The translations under genes were made by a program, and so were the position numbers. This document shows, piece after piece, positions 44,727 to 54,589 of a stretch of 64,000 bases of DNA. Within the stretch, counting starts at the first letter, position 1; the number at the start of each line of letters is the position of its first letter. Origin of the DNA: a bacterium D16-34 (GTDB lineage: Bacteria > Actinomycetota > Coriobacteriia > Coriobacteriales > Eggerthellaceae); contig RAZB01000001.1 in NCBI GenBank assembly GCA_003612515.1, forward strand, positions 124,001 through 188,000, read 5' to 3'. Under the pieces are notes generated by a model. The model was not told the origin of the DNA. It worked only from the letters and a program-made list of their open reading frames with translations, and did not search any database.

Positions 44727-45863
44727 ATGGGATGTTGCATTGTTGGGTGCGGAAAAGGGCTCCCTTTACTTGATGTCACCAATGATGAATTGGCGGAACT
44801 GGTGGACACAAGTGACGAATGGATTAGTTCTCGAACCGGCATCCGCTCTCGCCGTATTTCAGTTGAGGAGAGCTCTCTTGATTTAGCTGAAGTAGCAGCT
44901 CGTCAAGCGCTTGGCTGGGATGGCGAAACCCCTGGTTTTAAGGATCAGCCCGCATTTGCACCCGAAGACATTGATCTTGTGCTTTTTGCAACGCTCACCC
45001 CTGACGCGCTCTTGCCAAGTTCGGCTGCATTGCTTCGCCGTCGACTAGGTTTAACCAATGCGGTTGCGTTCGATCTGAACGCCGCATGCTCGGGCTTTGT
45101 CTACAGCTTGACCGTGGCCGAGGCGCTCATGGTTGCCTCCCAATCTGGTACGAACGGCTCAAAGGGTCGCAACAAATATCGCCACGCGCTCGTAGTGGGC
45201 GCTGAGAGACTTTCGCGCATTACCAACTGGGACGATCGCAACACATGCGTGCTCTTCGGCGACGGCGCAGGTGCTGTCGTTGTCGAATGGCGCGACGATG
45301 CCCCTGGTATCATCAGCAGCTACATCCACAATGACGACGATACAACCAACTCATTGGTATGTCCCGCGTCGTTCGACTCCCCTTTCGTTTTTGACGACAA
45401 TGGCGTTAATGCTGCACTTGCAAATGATCCAGCCGGGATCTTAGCCGATGCATCACTTGACCGCATCGACCAAGAGTTGGGTGTTGCTGAAGGCGTTGCC
45501 GCTGGCGAACCGCGCCAAGCCATCCGTATGGACGGACAAAAGGTGTTCAAGTTTGCTGGGAATGCCTTAACTAACGCAGTACTGGAAGTACTTGATCGCG
45601 CCGACCTAACCTTGGACGACATCGCGCTTATCGTTCCTCATCAAGCAAATGAACGCATTATCAAATTTGCTGCAAAGAAGCTTGGTTTGGGTCTTGAGCG
45701 ATTCCAGATCTCCATCGCGCACCGCGGCAACTCTTCGGCGGCATGCGTACCTATGACGTTGTCCGACGCATATGACAGCGGCAAGATTTCTTCTGGCGAC
45801 AAAGTGATTATGGTTGCGTTTGGCGCGGGCTTGACCTCGGGGGCTGTGCTGTACGAAGCATAA
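44727..45863 (+). CDS. fabH: Beta-ketoacyl-ACP synthase III
   Basis: FabH condenses acetyl- or acyl-CoA with malonyl-ACP to start fatty acid synthesis. The 378-aa chain has the catalytic Cys in DLNAACSGFVYSL, the His in VPHQANERI and the Asn in HRGNSSAA. It is some 50 residues longer than usual, mainly through an insert of about 20 residues near DGETPGFKDQPAFAPE and another around FDDNGVNAALANDPAGILADAS. It stands alone; other fab genes are not in view. The ATG has GAAGG upstream. Repeats follow its stop. Confidence 0.95.
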   Translation: MGCCIVGCGKGLPLLDVTNDELAELVDTSDEWISSRTGIRSRRISVEESSLDLAEVAARQALGWDGETPGFKDQPAFAPEDIDLVLFATLTPDALLPSSAALLRRRLGLTNAVAFDLNAACSGFVYSLTVAEALMVASQSGTNGSKGRNKYRHALVVGAERLSRITNWDDRNTCVLFGDGAGAVVVEWRDDAPGIISSYIHNDDDTTNSLVCPASFDSPFVFDDNGVNAALANDPAGILADASLDRIDQELGVAEGVAAGEPRQAIRMDGQKVFKFAGNALTNAVLEVLDRADLTLDDIALIVPHQANERIIKFAAKKLGLGLERFQISIAHRGNSSAACVPMTLSDAYDSGKISSGDKVIMVAFGAGLTSGAVLYEA

Positions 45864-45891
45864 GCTTGCGTGCGCGACGCGCGTGCGACCT

Positions 45892-45931
45892 GGTGCGACC
45901 TGGGCTTTCCCGGTGCGACCTGGGCTTTCCC
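45892..45931. repeat. Exact tandem 20-nt duplication after fabH
   Basis: The unit GGTGCGACCTGGGCTTTCCC occurs twice head to tail at 45892-45911 and 45912-45931, 28 bp after the fabH stop. Flanking bases on both sides (GTGCGACCTG, CGCGTAACCCGTGCGCGA) are degenerate relatives of it. Confidence 0.88.
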
Positions 45932-45985
45932 GCGCGTAACCCGTGCGCGACTCTTGCGTCAACAAAAAACTTGCAGGTTTTTTGC

Positions 45986-46115
45986 AAGTTTTGGCTGGAA
46001 AAGGCCTCTCGTCGGGGATTTGGACAATAATCTGGCTTATAAAGTGCTCTTGTCGGCGAAATCCACCTGTTTTAGGAGACGAAATCGCCGACGAGAGCAC
46101 TTTTCCAGCCAAAAC
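45986..46115. repeat. Palindromic three-arm intergenic element, copy B
   Basis: The left arm (45986-46015) and right arm (46088-46115) pair over about 28 bp with two mismatches; the middle arm at about 46040-46059 (AAAGTGCTCTTGTCGGCGA) can pair with the right arm instead through GTCGGCGA / TCGCCGAC. Arm order and spacing match copy A at 14692-14834. Left-flank TTTGCAAG here is the reverse complement of the right flank of copy A. Confidence 0.86.
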
Positions 46116-46189
46116 CTCGAAATTTTTTCGTCGCTTGCATTCCAAGAATCGCGCCACCAGGCATTATGGAACAAGGGGGCATATCCCTT

Positions 46190-46290
46190 GGCACCCTGCA
46201 GGGCGCCAAGGCATCGCCAAAGGCGCCACCAGAGGCGCCGCCGCAGGGGGTACCGGAGTCGCTGCCCTTGGTGCCACCTCTAGCGACGCC
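46190..46290. repeat. GGCGCC-rich degenerate repeat before the bioY stop
   Basis: Short units with GGCGCCA or AGGCGCC cores recur about every 15-20 bp between the palindromic element and the bioY stop codon at 46296. On the minus strand this lies directly 3' of bioY. The period is irregular, so this is a weaker case than the 18-nt arrays. Confidence 0.5.
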
Positions 46291-46295
46291 TTGTC

Positions 46296-46907
46296 TTAGC
46301 GCTGCGGAACTGCCAAGCGCACACCTCGAGCGCAGAATGCTGCGGCGACAACTTTAATCACATCCACCAGCACAAACGGCGCGACAGTCGCTACAAAAGC
46401 AGCCTCAGGGCTGACGCCGGAAACCGCCATATATTGTGCCCAACCGCAGACATAAGCAACAGCAACATATAAAAGTGCTGCGATGATGTCTACCGCCATA
46501 CCTCTGACATGGGATTTCTCAAGTCGATCACCCATGGCACTTTTCATCACATGCAAAAAGACGAGCGCCACAGCTGCCCCTAGAAGATATCCCCAAAGAT
46601 ATCCGCCCGTAGGACCGGCCAACACGCCAATACCGCCTCGCATTCCAGAAAACACCGGAACTCCGATGGCACCAAGCAACAAATACCCACCAACAGCAGC
46701 CATGCACTGTTTTGGCGGAAGTACCAAAATGGCGAAAGCTACTGCAAAAATCTGCAACGTAAACGGAATTGGTCCAAAGGGTATAACCACCCATGCAGAT
46801 ACCGCCATAATCGCAATACAAAGACCAACAAACGCAATGAATCGCGTCTTAGACACTGGCTTTGCTTTTAACTTTGCCATATCTTGAGCCTGTACTTCTT
46901 CATTCAT
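46296..46907 (-). CDS. bioY: Biotin transporter substrate-binding subunit BioY
   Basis: The 203-aa S component of an ECF transporter has six helices and the BioY blocks PFTLQIFAVAFAILVLPPKQ, GYLLLGAIGVPVFSGMRGGIGVLAGPTGGYLWGY and FVLVDVIKVVAAA. It binds biotin; the energising EcfAA'T proteins must be encoded elsewhere, or BioY acts alone as reported for some. The ATG has AGGAAAGG upstream. birA lies on the same strand beyond the MATE gene, which suggests this organism takes up biotin and does not make it. Confidence 0.93.
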   Translation of the reverse strand: MNEEVQAQDMAKLKAKPVSKTRFIAFVGLCIAIMAVSAWVVIPFGPIPFTLQIFAVAFAILVLPPKQCMAAVGGYLLLGAIGVPVFSGMRGGIGVLAGPTGGYLWGYLLGAAVALVFLHVMKSAMGDRLEKSHVRGMAVDIIAALLYVAVAYVCGWAQYMAVSGVSPEAAFVATVAPFVLVDVIKVVAAAFCARGVRLAVPQR

Positions 46908-46929
46908 ATACGTTTTCCTTTCCTCTCCC

Positions 46930-48363
46930 TTAAAACGTAACTGTCATTTCGCCACGCTCCAATTTGCGAAGACGCTTCATCTCCAGCAAAATAAAAATGA
47001 GTGTGGTGAAAATTGAAAGAAAATCAGCTGCAGGAGTGGCGAAATATAGCGCATCTAAGCTGGTAAGATGCCACGGCAGCGACGGCAAAATATGCGGAAA
47101 CACAAACAGAAGCGGAACCAAGAAAAGAATCTGGCGCGTAAGCGACAAAAAGATTGACTTGAGCGGCTGGCCTGTAGCCTGAAAGTAATTCGCTCCCACA
47201 ATTTGAAAACCAATGAAAGGCAACATCGCGAGCTGAACGCGTAAGGCGAAGCCCGTAAATCCTCGCAAGTTTTCATCCGTCATGCCAAAGAAGCCAACAA
47301 TTGCATCGGGGAACAAATGCACAGCAGCCCACAAAATTACCGCAATGCCTGTAGCGCCAGCAATACCACACCAAAGCGTTTTCTTCACGCGCGCGTAAAG
47401 CTTAGCACCATAATTGAAGCCTAACAGCGGCTGGATGGCGATAGACATACCAATGAGCGGAAGCACCGAAAACATCGAAACGCGCTGCACCACACCAATT
47501 GAGGCCAGTGCACCCTCGGCACCGTACACGCTTTGGGTACCATACAAGTTGAGTAAGTTATTGAGAACGAAATTCACCACAGCCATGCCTGCCTGAACTG
47601 CAAAGCTCGCCAAACCAAGCGACAAAATCATGCGCACGGTTGAAGCTTTTAGACGCATGCAACTTAACTTGAGCTTCATAGGGACATTCTTGGTGAAGAT
47701 GAAATAATAGAGCACCGTCGCGCAGGAAACCGCCTGGCCACAGATGGTCGCAAAAGCGCTACCCTCAACACCCCAGCCAAGCACCATAACAAACAGGTAA
47801 TTAAAAGCGGTGCAAGCAACCGCACCTACCACCATCGTCAGCAGCGCTCTATTTGGAGCACCTGCCGTACGAATGAAGTTATTAACGCCCATACCAATGC
47901 ACTGAAAAATAAACCCAACCGAAATAATTTGGATGAAATGCTGCGCGTAGAGCCAGTCCTCAGCAGTTGCTCCTGAAACCGTCAGCAGAGCATTAATTGT
48001 TGTAGGAACATGCGCCACACAAATAACAATGATGGCGAAAATAATAGAAAGCGTAACCGTATTTCCGAGCGAACGATTAGCCTCATCGCGATTGCCCTCG
48101 CCCATACGTAGCGCCGCAAGCGCGTTGCCGCCATTGCCAACCAACATCGCAATAGCCATAAATACCGTCATGATAGGCATTGCCACCGTTGCAGTAGCAA
48201 GGCCAATCTCGCCCATGGCGTTTCCTAAAAAGATTGAATCGATGAGATTGTACGCACCATTTACCAGCATTCCCAAAATGGATGGAACGGCGAATTCAAC
48301 GATCAGCTTAGGAATTGAGGCCGATCCCATACGTGTGACTTTGTCAGGTTTTTGTGTCGCCAT
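46930..48363 (-). CDS. MATE-family efflux transporter
   Basis: The 477-aa protein starts at the ATG at 48363 (AGAGG 4 nt upstream) and has twelve predicted helices in two MatE halves. The opening MGSASIPKLIVEFAVPSILGMLVNGAYNLIDSIFLG is typical of the DinF/NorM-like branch in anaerobes. MATE proteins export cationic drugs or metabolites using Na+ or H+. Substrate unknown. It is 22 bp upstream of bioY and probably in one transcript, although a biotin link is not evident. Confidence 0.92.
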   Translation of the reverse strand: MATQKPDKVTRMGSASIPKLIVEFAVPSILGMLVNGAYNLIDSIFLGNAMGEIGLATATVAMPIMTVFMAIAMLVGNGGNALAALRMGEGNRDEANRSLGNTVTLSIIFAIIVICVAHVPTTINALLTVSGATAEDWLYAQHFIQIISVGFIFQCIGMGVNNFIRTAGAPNRALLTMVVGAVACTAFNYLFVMVLGWGVEGSAFATICGQAVSCATVLYYFIFTKNVPMKLKLSCMRLKASTVRMILSLGLASFAVQAGMAVVNFVLNNLLNLYGTQSVYGAEGALASIGVVQRVSMFSVLPLIGMSIAIQPLLGFNYGAKLYARVKKTLWCGIAGATGIAVILWAAVHLFPDAIVGFFGMTDENLRGFTGFALRVQLAMLPFIGFQIVGANYFQATGQPLKSIFLSLTRQILFLVPLLFVFPHILPSLPWHLTSLDALYFATPAADFLSIFTTLIFILLEMKRLRKLERGEMTVTF

Positions 48364-48533
48364 AACACCTCTGTAGCCTTTCATGCGCATACTTCGCGAT
48401 GAAAATAATGTGTCTGTTGGAACAGATGAGCAATATCCTCGTTTTCACAGCAAGAAACATAATTTTAGCGTTATAGGATTGCGCGAATAAGGGAACCTGC
48501 CGGAGGTGTTACAGGTTTGACGCAGACGGTAAG

Positions 48534-49355
48534 CTACATACAAGGAACTACATGCGCTTCGCCGGATGCGATATGAACCTCTTCGCCGCGATCATTGCGA
48601 AGCACCAACTGACCAGCATTATCAATGCCAGTTACGCATCCCTGTCCGAGGATATTACCAATGCGATCCTCGACGATGATCTGCTGACCTTGAAGCGCTG
48701 CATGCTGATTGTAAAGCTCTACAAACGAAGCGAATCCCTCGCGCAACCACTGCTGATACAGCGTTTGCAAAGCCGACAACTCCGCCTCAAATACCACGTC
48801 AAGCGCGCCTTTTGTATCAAGCGATGAAATTGCTGGAGCAATTTCGGTCACATAAGCCACGCGATTTTTATCCATTCTCACCGGGGCATCTTCAACAGGC
48901 GCCACCACGTTAATGCCAATGCCTACGCAAATGCCCCCAGCATGAGCTTCCAGCGAAATGCCGCACAGCTTATTGAATGCGGCTCGAGATTCTGATGCGT
49001 TTGAGTACTGGTCTTGCCGAAGAGCCGCTGGTGGAGCATATACCACATCGTTTGGCCATTTCACCTGTACAAAGCGAGATTGCGAAGGATCAGCCAGAGC
49101 TGCCAGAGCTCGTCGAACCGCAAGCGCCACCACCAAACTGAGCGTAGGCAACTCTGCCTGCGATACACAAGGTCGCAGCAAAAATGACGCATACAGCCCG
49201 CCTTCAGGGCTTGTCCAGGTGCGCCCTTGGCGACCATATCCGCCAGTTTGTTTGCTTGCACGCACGACCAAACCCTCTGGCTCGCCTGCTTCAAGCGCGC
49301 GTTTTACCAGGTCATTAGTAGAAGTTACCTCATCAAACGATCGGACGGTAAACAT
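48534..49355 (-). CDS. birA: Biotin-[acetyl-CoA-carboxylase] ligase
   Basis: The 273-aa enzyme starts at the ATG at 49355 (GAGG 8 nt upstream); the frame continues upstream into folPK. It opens with the catalytic domain (STNDLVKRALE, GGYGRQGRTW, KWPNDV) and has no N-terminal DNA-binding domain, so it is a group I ligase without repressor function. The C-terminal cap domain (GQQIIVEDRIGNILGQGCVTGI) is present. It attaches biotin to carboxylase carrier proteins. Confidence 0.94.
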   Translation of the reverse strand: MFTVRSFDEVTSTNDLVKRALEAGEPEGLVVRASKQTGGYGRQGRTWTSPEGGLYASFLLRPCVSQAELPTLSLVVALAVRRALAALADPSQSRFVQVKWPNDVVYAPPAALRQDQYSNASESRAAFNKLCGISLEAHAGGICVGIGINVVAPVEDAPVRMDKNRVAYVTEIAPAISSLDTKGALDVVFEAELSALQTLYQQWLREGFASFVELYNQHAALQGQQIIVEDRIGNILGQGCVTGIDNAGQLVLRNDRGEEVHIASGEAHVVPCM

Positions 49356-49380
49356 GGTGTATGCCTCAAAAAAACGAAAA

Positions 49381-50709
49381 CTAGTGCTGTTCAATTTTGT
49401 GAGACCAGCCAACACGAGCTGATTTCTCAAGCGCATCATGCGCTATCGATTTGCCGTCAGCCAACACATGAGATGGACGAATCTCTTCAAGGGGCGTAAC
49501 CACAAAATCTCGCTCAAGCAAGCGTGGATGAGGAAGGGTCAGCTGCTCATCGTCGGATACATACAGCTGATAATCCAAAATGTCCAAATCGCAGGTTCGC
49601 GGGCCATTCTCAATTTCGCGAACACGACCCAGACTATTTTCTATAGCCTGCAAATACTTCAGCAGTTCGCGCGGAGGCAAACCGGTGCGCACAAGCAAAA
49701 CTGCGTTCACAAACGTATCCTGCTCAAGATAATATGCAGGCTCACTTTCGTAATACGAAGAAATATCAATGATGTCGGTGTCAGGAATGGTGCAAATACC
49801 CGAAATTGCCTGGTTGATCATGGCAATCTTTCCTTCGAGCTCCTCACCAGGCTCTGCAACCAAAGCAACGTTACACCCAAGACTAATAAAAGCAAAGGGT
49901 CGCAAGTCTTTCAGCGCCTCAGCTGTCTTGGCCACATTATGCGTGCGAATAATAGTAGCGCCTGCCTCACAAGCGAGCAGTGCCATCTGTGCGGAAACCT
50001 GATCGCGATCAGTTGGATTTGGCAAATCGTACATGGTACCCAAGAAGCTCTTTCTAGAAACCGCCACCATGATCGGATAACCAAGTCGGGCAAACTCGAA
50101 ATAGTTGTAGACCAGCATTCGGGTCTGATCAGCAGTTTTGCCAAACCCAGGACCTGGATCAAGGCAGATGCGATCCTTTGCAATGCCAGCATTTTCAAGA
50201 CGAAGCGCGCCATCGCGTAGATATTCGCGCACGTCATTGACAACGTCTTGGTATGTTGGATCATCCTGCATGGTCTGCGGCGTACCCTGCATATGCATCA
50301 GCACAACACCACAATCATAAGCCGCTACGACCTTTACCATCTCAGGATCGCGAAAACCTGAAACATCGTTAATAATTGAAGCTCCTACCTCAAGGCAAGC
50401 CTGCGCGACCTGAGCATGACGGGTGTCGACGCTTACACAAACACCCTCAGCAACGAGCGCAATCACAACAGGCAAAATACGCTCAAGTTCTTCTTCGGGG
50501 GTTACCGGATCGGCGTTTGGGCGAGTGGACTCTCCCCCCACATCAATGATAAGCGCACCCTCATCAATCATGCGATGCGCTTGCTCCATGGCAGCATCGA
50601 GCTCAAGATATTTGCCACCATCAGAAAATGAATCGGGCGTGATGTTAAGGATGCCCATAATAATGGGCATCCTTGCGTCAAAACTAAAACTACCGCAGTG
50701 CCAAATCAC
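49381..50709 (-). CDS. folP: Dihydropteroate synthase-HPPK fusion (FolP-FolK)
   Basis: The 442-aa chain joins two folate enzymes. Residues 1-about 272 are dihydropteroate synthase (ILNITPDSFSDGG, DVGGESTRPNADPV), the sulfonamide target, and about 273-442 are 6-hydroxymethyl-dihydropterin pyrophosphokinase (FISLGCNV, GPRTCDLDILDYQ, LPHPRLLERDFVVTPL). The order FolP-FolK is less usual than FolB-FolK. The GTG start overlaps the ftsH stop (GTGA), which implies translational coupling. No folE, folB or folC is in view. Confidence 0.94.
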   Translation of the reverse strand: MIWHCGSFSFDARMPIIMGILNITPDSFSDGGKYLELDAAMEQAHRMIDEGALIIDVGGESTRPNADPVTPEEELERILPVVIALVAEGVCVSVDTRHAQVAQACLEVGASIINDVSGFRDPEMVKVVAAYDCGVVLMHMQGTPQTMQDDPTYQDVVNDVREYLRDGALRLENAGIAKDRICLDPGPGFGKTADQTRMLVYNYFEFARLGYPIMVAVSRKSFLGTMYDLPNPTDRDQVSAQMALLACEAGATIIRTHNVAKTAEALKDLRPFAFISLGCNVALVAEPGEELEGKIAMINQAISGICTIPDTDIIDISSYYESEPAYYLEQDTFVNAVLLVRTGLPPRELLKYLQAIENSLGRVREIENGPRTCDLDILDYQLYVSDDEQLTLPHPRLLERDFVVTPLEEIRPSHVLADGKSIAHDALEKSARVGWSHKIEQH

Positions 50710-53108
50710 TCGTTGGTACCTTTCGGGTCATCGGAGTTTGCATTAGAGCTTGCTTGTGATTCAGAGTTCGCTTCGGATTTCGCATCAGAACTCGCATCGG
50801 TGCCTGCGTGAGACATATCAGCGGCACCACCCTGACCAGGCTGAGGAGCCGCATAGGGATCTTCGCCTTCTGGAGCAGGCGCTTCAGGGGTGGAATCCAT
50901 CACATCTTCGCGAACAATCTCAGCATCAACTTGTGCCTGCGTTGGCATATCCGAGAGATCAGCATGCGTAGCAGCTGGCCTAAATGGACCGTTTGCATTC
51001 TGGTCGCCCGGCTCGACCATCTCGTCGCGCCAATTCGGATTAGCTAACTGCTCATCGCGCGCACGGGCTGCAGCCTCTTCGGCTTCTTTGCGTGCCTTGA
51101 TTTCATCTTCGTGAGCCAAGTACTCATCCCACTCATTATTGAGGAGCGCCTCACACGCTTCGCCCTCAACAGTCTCGCGCTCCAAAAGAACGCTGGCCAT
51201 AAGGTCCATCTGTTCTTTGTGGCTCGTCAAGATATCATAAGCGCGATCGTGCGCTTCCTTCATAATGCGCGCAACCTCTTCGTCAATACGGCGAGCCGTC
51301 TCTTCTGAGTAGTCCTGCGTATTGCCATAATCCCTGCCCAAGAAAACCTCATGATTGGGCTGACCGAATACTTGCGTTCCTAAAGGCGACATACCGTATT
51401 GGGTAACAATAGCGCGTGCCATCTTTGACGCACGTTCAAGGTCGTTGCTAGCACCTGTCGTAATGTCGTCGCAGAAAATCTCTTCGGCAACGCGACCGCC
51501 CATAAAGACAGCCAGCTCATCGCGCATCTCGCCAAGCGAATTGAGCACTTTGTCCTCTTTTGGAATTGACAAGGTGTAACCCAAAGCACGACCGCGCGAA
51601 ATGATTGAAATCTTGTGCACCGGATCAGCATGATCAAGCAAATGCCCCACAAGTGCATGTCCGCTCTCGTGGTAAGCAATCGTATGCTTGGTCTTTTCGT
51701 CCATGACTCTGCCCTTGCGCTCAGGACCGGCAATCACGCGTTCCATAGATTCGCTAACCTCTTGTTGCGTGATAATCTTCTTGCCGCGGCGTGCCGTCAA
51801 AAGCGCACTCTCATTCATGAGATTAGCGAGGTCAGCACCGGTAAAGCCAGGCGTAAGCTTAGCAACCTTCGAAAGATCAACATCGCTTCCAAGCGGCTTA
51901 TCCTTCGAGTGGACCTGCAAAATCCTTTCGCGACCTTTAACATCAGGTGCATCAACCACAATTTGGCGGTCAAAACGACCCGGGCGAAGCAGAGCCGGAT
52001 CCAAAACGTCTGCGCGGTTGGTGGCAGCAATGAGAACAACCGAGTCGTTCGCCTCAAAACCGTCCATCTCAACAAGAAGCTGGTTTAAGGTCTGCTCGCG
52101 CTCATCATGACCTCCGCCAAGACCAGTGCCACGTTGGCGACCGACCGCATCGATCTCGTCAATAAAGATGATTGCCGGCGCAGCTTCTTTTGCGTCTTTG
52201 AACAAATCGCGAACGCGCGAAGCACCAACACCTACAAACATCTCAACAAAGTCAGAACCGGAAATGCTGAAAAACGGCACGCCAGCTTCACCGGCTACCG
52301 CACGAGCAAGAAGCGTCTTACCAGTGCCCGGAGGACCCACCAAAAGGCAGCCGCGCGGAATTTTTGCACCCATGGATTGATACTTTGACGGATTAGCCAA
52401 GAAATCCTTAATCTCTTGCATCTCTTCGACAGCCTCATCAACACCGGCAACGTCTGAAAACTTTACGTTGGGACGTTCCTCGAGCGTCTTTTTCGCCTTG
52501 TTTTTACCAAAGCTCATTTGTGAACTGTTCGCCTTTTGCATCTGCGAGAAGAAGAAGAACAGGAACAAGCCGATGAGCAGGATAGGAAGCAAAGTCAAGA
52601 AAATGTCACCAAAGGGGCTTGGCAGTTGCACCTCATAAGGAATGTCTGGATGCTTCGCCATAAGATCGCCCAAAGAGCCATCCACGGTTGCGACATAGTT
52701 GTGCTCGCTACCCAACTCAACCATGTCAATGTCGGTTATTCCCATGCCAGAAGCAGGTTTGTCGGTAGCACCGTTTATGATGGTTGCCATGCGGGCGTCG
52801 AGAGCTGAAAAAGCGGAGTTGAAAGCATCTGCCGTTGCCGAGCCAGCCGTAATGGCCGGATAATAGGTGCCCGACACCGTGCCATCGCCAACGTTATATA
52901 CCACATTGTTGACGCGATTCTGTTCAACTGCCTGCTCAAACTCAGACATAATCAAACGGTCGGTCGTTGTCGGACCGCCTTCGTCTGACAATGTCATAAA
53001 CTGCTGACCCACAAAAAACGCAACAAGCAAAAACAACAGCACCGAAATTATGGTGGTTCTTATATTTGGTTGCGATGGTTGTGGTCTATTAGAATTGTTT
53101 TGTGCCAT
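50706..53108 (-). CDS. ftsH: ATP-dependent zinc metalloprotease FtsH
   Basis: FtsH is a membrane-bound AAA+ protease that degrades misfolded membrane and regulatory proteins. The 800-aa chain has two membrane helices (about residues 16-36 and 168-190) around a periplasmic domain, Walker A GPPGTGKT, Walker [10 protein letters not shown], the second region of homology ([18 protein letters not shown]), and the zinc site HESGH. The C-terminal tail of about 120 residues is a hydrophilic, Ala/Ser/Asp/Pro-rich extension without recognised domain, longer than in E. coli. It lies 12 bp downstream of hpt. Confidence 0.96.
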   Translation of the reverse strand: MAQNNSNRPQPSQPNIRTTIISVLLFLLVAFFVGQQFMTLSDEGGPTTTDRLIMSEFEQAVEQNRVNNVVYNVGDGTVSGTYYPAITAGSATADAFNSAFSALDARMATIINGATDKPASGMGITDIDMVELGSEHNYVATVDGSLGDLMAKHPDIPYEVQLPSPFGDIFLTLLPILLIGLFLFFFFSQMQKANSSQMSFGKNKAKKTLEERPNVKFSDVAGVDEAVEEMQEIKDFLANPSKYQSMGAKIPRGCLLVGPPGTGKTLLARAVAGEAGVPFFSISGSDFVEMFVGVGASRVRDLFKDAKEAAPAIIFIDEIDAVGRQRGTGLGGGHDEREQTLNQLLVEMDGFEANDSVVLIAATNRADVLDPALLRPGRFDRQIVVDAPDVKGRERILQVHSKDKPLGSDVDLSKVAKLTPGFTGADLANLMNESALLTARRGKKIITQQEVSESMERVIAGPERKGRVMDEKTKHTIAYHESGHALVGHLLDHADPVHKISIISRGRALGYTLSIPKEDKVLNSLGEMRDELAVFMGGRVAEEIFCDDITTGASNDLERASKMARAIVTQYGMSPLGTQVFGQPNHEVFLGRDYGNTQDYSEETARRIDEEVARIMKEAHDRAYDILTSHKEQMDLMASVLLERETVEGEACEALLNNEWDEYLAHEDEIKARKEAEEAAARARDEQLANPNWRDEMVEPGDQNANGPFRPAATHADLSDMPTQAQVDAEIVREDVMDSTPEAPAPEGEDPYAAPQPGQGGAADMSHAGTDASSDAKSEANSESQASSNANSDDPKGTNE

Positions 53109-53120
53109 ATGTAAAATCTC

Positions 53121-53666
53121 TTATTCGTAAATCTCGGGTTTCAAAACACCAATATAGGGCAAATTGCGATATTGCTCTGCATAGTCCAGACCATAGCCTA
53201 CTATGAATTTATCGGGACATTCAAAACCGGTATACAAACAGTTTATTTCTGCCTGCGTTTTGGTCATCTTTCTCAGCAGTGTAACCACCTCAAGCGATGC
53301 AGGGTTGCGCGTTGCAAGATTCTCTAGCAAAAATTGCAAGGTCAAACCTGAGTCCAAAATATCTTCGGCAATAATGACATGCTTGCCTGAAATATTAGAG
53401 GACAGGTCTTTGATAATGCGCACGACACCTGAACTTTTCACGCCGTTGCCATATGAAGACACCGCCATGTAATCCATCTCAAGGGGCAGATCAATAGCGC
53501 GCACCAAATCAGCCATAAAGATTGCAGCCCCGCGAAGTACCGAAATCACCACGATTCCCTCTTCGACTCGGTCTGCATAATCTTTGGTTAGGGCAGCGCC
53601 TATTTCTTGTACACGCGAAATGATCTCATCTTCGCTGAAAATGATTTCTGAAATATCACTATGCAC
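53121..53666 (-). CDS. hpt: Hypoxanthine phosphoribosyltransferase
   Basis: The 181-aa enzyme salvages hypoxanthine and guanine with PRPP. The PRPP-binding motif VIIAEDILDSGLTLQF and the early VLRGAAIFMADLVRAIDLPLEMDYMAVSSYG are intact. The start is GTG at 53666 with AGAGG 8 nt upstream. It lies in the widespread tilS-hpt-ftsH cluster, but here maf is placed between tilS and hpt. Confidence 0.95.
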   Translation of the reverse strand: MHSDISEIIFSEDEIISRVQEIGAALTKDYADRVEEGIVVISVLRGAAIFMADLVRAIDLPLEMDYMAVSSYGNGVKSSGVVRIIKDLSSNISGKHVIIAEDILDSGLTLQFLLENLATRNPASLEVVTLLRKMTKTQAEINCLYTGFECPDKFIVGYGLDYAEQYRNLPYIGVLKPEIYE

Positions 53667-53766
53667 GATATCAACCTCTTTGCTCTACGCTAAAGTTAAT
53701 TCGCACTAGTGTACCATTGCTATTTTTTGAGATGAGACCCAATCAGGCGAAGCTTACAACAAGCCA

Positions 53767-54489
53767 TCATTTTTCCACGGGATTAGCCACAAAAATGTCA
53801 GGAAGTTCACGCATAAGACGACCAACCGGCAAACCAATTACGTTATCCATGTCGCCATCAACGCGCTCAATAAGTTTCGCACCCTCACCTTGCGCCGCAT
53901 ACGCGCCCGCTTTGTCGAAAGACTCACCTTTGCGCAGATAGTCGGCAATTTCGTCATCGGTCAAGGATTTGAAAGTGACCTTCGTCCGGTCAACAAAGGT
54001 GCGAAATCCAAGCGAGATATTCTCTGCCTCGGGAGCGGCAATTAACCACACCGACACGCCCGTAAGCACCTCATGAGTGCGTCCCGACAGCTTTCGCAGC
54101 ATGTGCTTTGCTTCCGACAGGTTTGCTGGCTTACCAAAGATTTCGCCATCCAAAACAACTACGGTATCAGCTCCCAAAACTGCCGCCATTCCGGTGTAGT
54201 TTTCTGCGAGCACCTCCTGCACCACCGCACCCGCTTTACGCTCAGCGAGCTTTTTGACTGCCTCTTCAGGATTGGCCAGCAAATCTGGCTCGAGCGACTC
54301 ATCTACAGGTGTTTGCGGCGTTCGCACAACAAAGGAGATGTTTGCCTGATTGAGCAAATCGCGGCGGCGCGGCGATGCGCTCGCCAAAATAATATCAACC
54401 TGCTCAGGTTGCGGCGCGCTCTCGGGCTGCTGGGCGCTTTCTGGCTGAGGGGCGCTCTCAGGTTGCGGTGTAGTATTCTCTTTGGTCAT
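53767..54489 (-). CDS. maf: Maf-family nucleotide pyrophosphatase with N-terminal repeat tail
   Basis: Maf proteins hydrolyse dTTP, UTP or modified nucleotides. The 240-aa chain has the family motifs IILASASPRRRDLL, LGADTVVVLDGEIFGKP, LSGRTHEVLTGVSV and YAAQGEGAKLIERVDGDMDNVIGLP. It opens with about 30 extra residues made of PQPESA-type repeats, encoded by an in-frame tandem repeat of about 18 nt units. The ATG at 54489 has AAAGGAG upstream, so the repeat is translated unless an internal start is used. Confidence 0.92.
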   Translation of the reverse strand: MTKENTTPQPESAPQPESAQQPESAPQPEQVDIILASASPRRRDLLNQANISFVVRTPQTPVDESLEPDLLANPEEAVKKLAERKAGAVVQEVLAENYTGMAAVLGADTVVVLDGEIFGKPANLSEAKHMLRKLSGRTHEVLTGVSVWLIAAPEAENISLGFRTFVDRTKVTFKSLTDDEIADYLRKGESFDKAGAYAAQGEGAKLIERVDGDMDNVIGLPVGRLMRELPDIFVANPVEK

Positions 54490-54589
54490 ATACTGCTCCT
54501 TTACAGGGGTGTCTCTCTATTCATTCGCGCAAATCTTGCAAGGTTCGCCGTCAAAAGCGCACGGCCTACTCCCTCAAGCAAGCCGCGTA

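Noticed and set aside
45606-46157. 183-codon minus-strand frame over the end of fabH and copy B
   Set aside because: It overlaps conserved fabH codons and palindromic DNA, and its product shows no domain.
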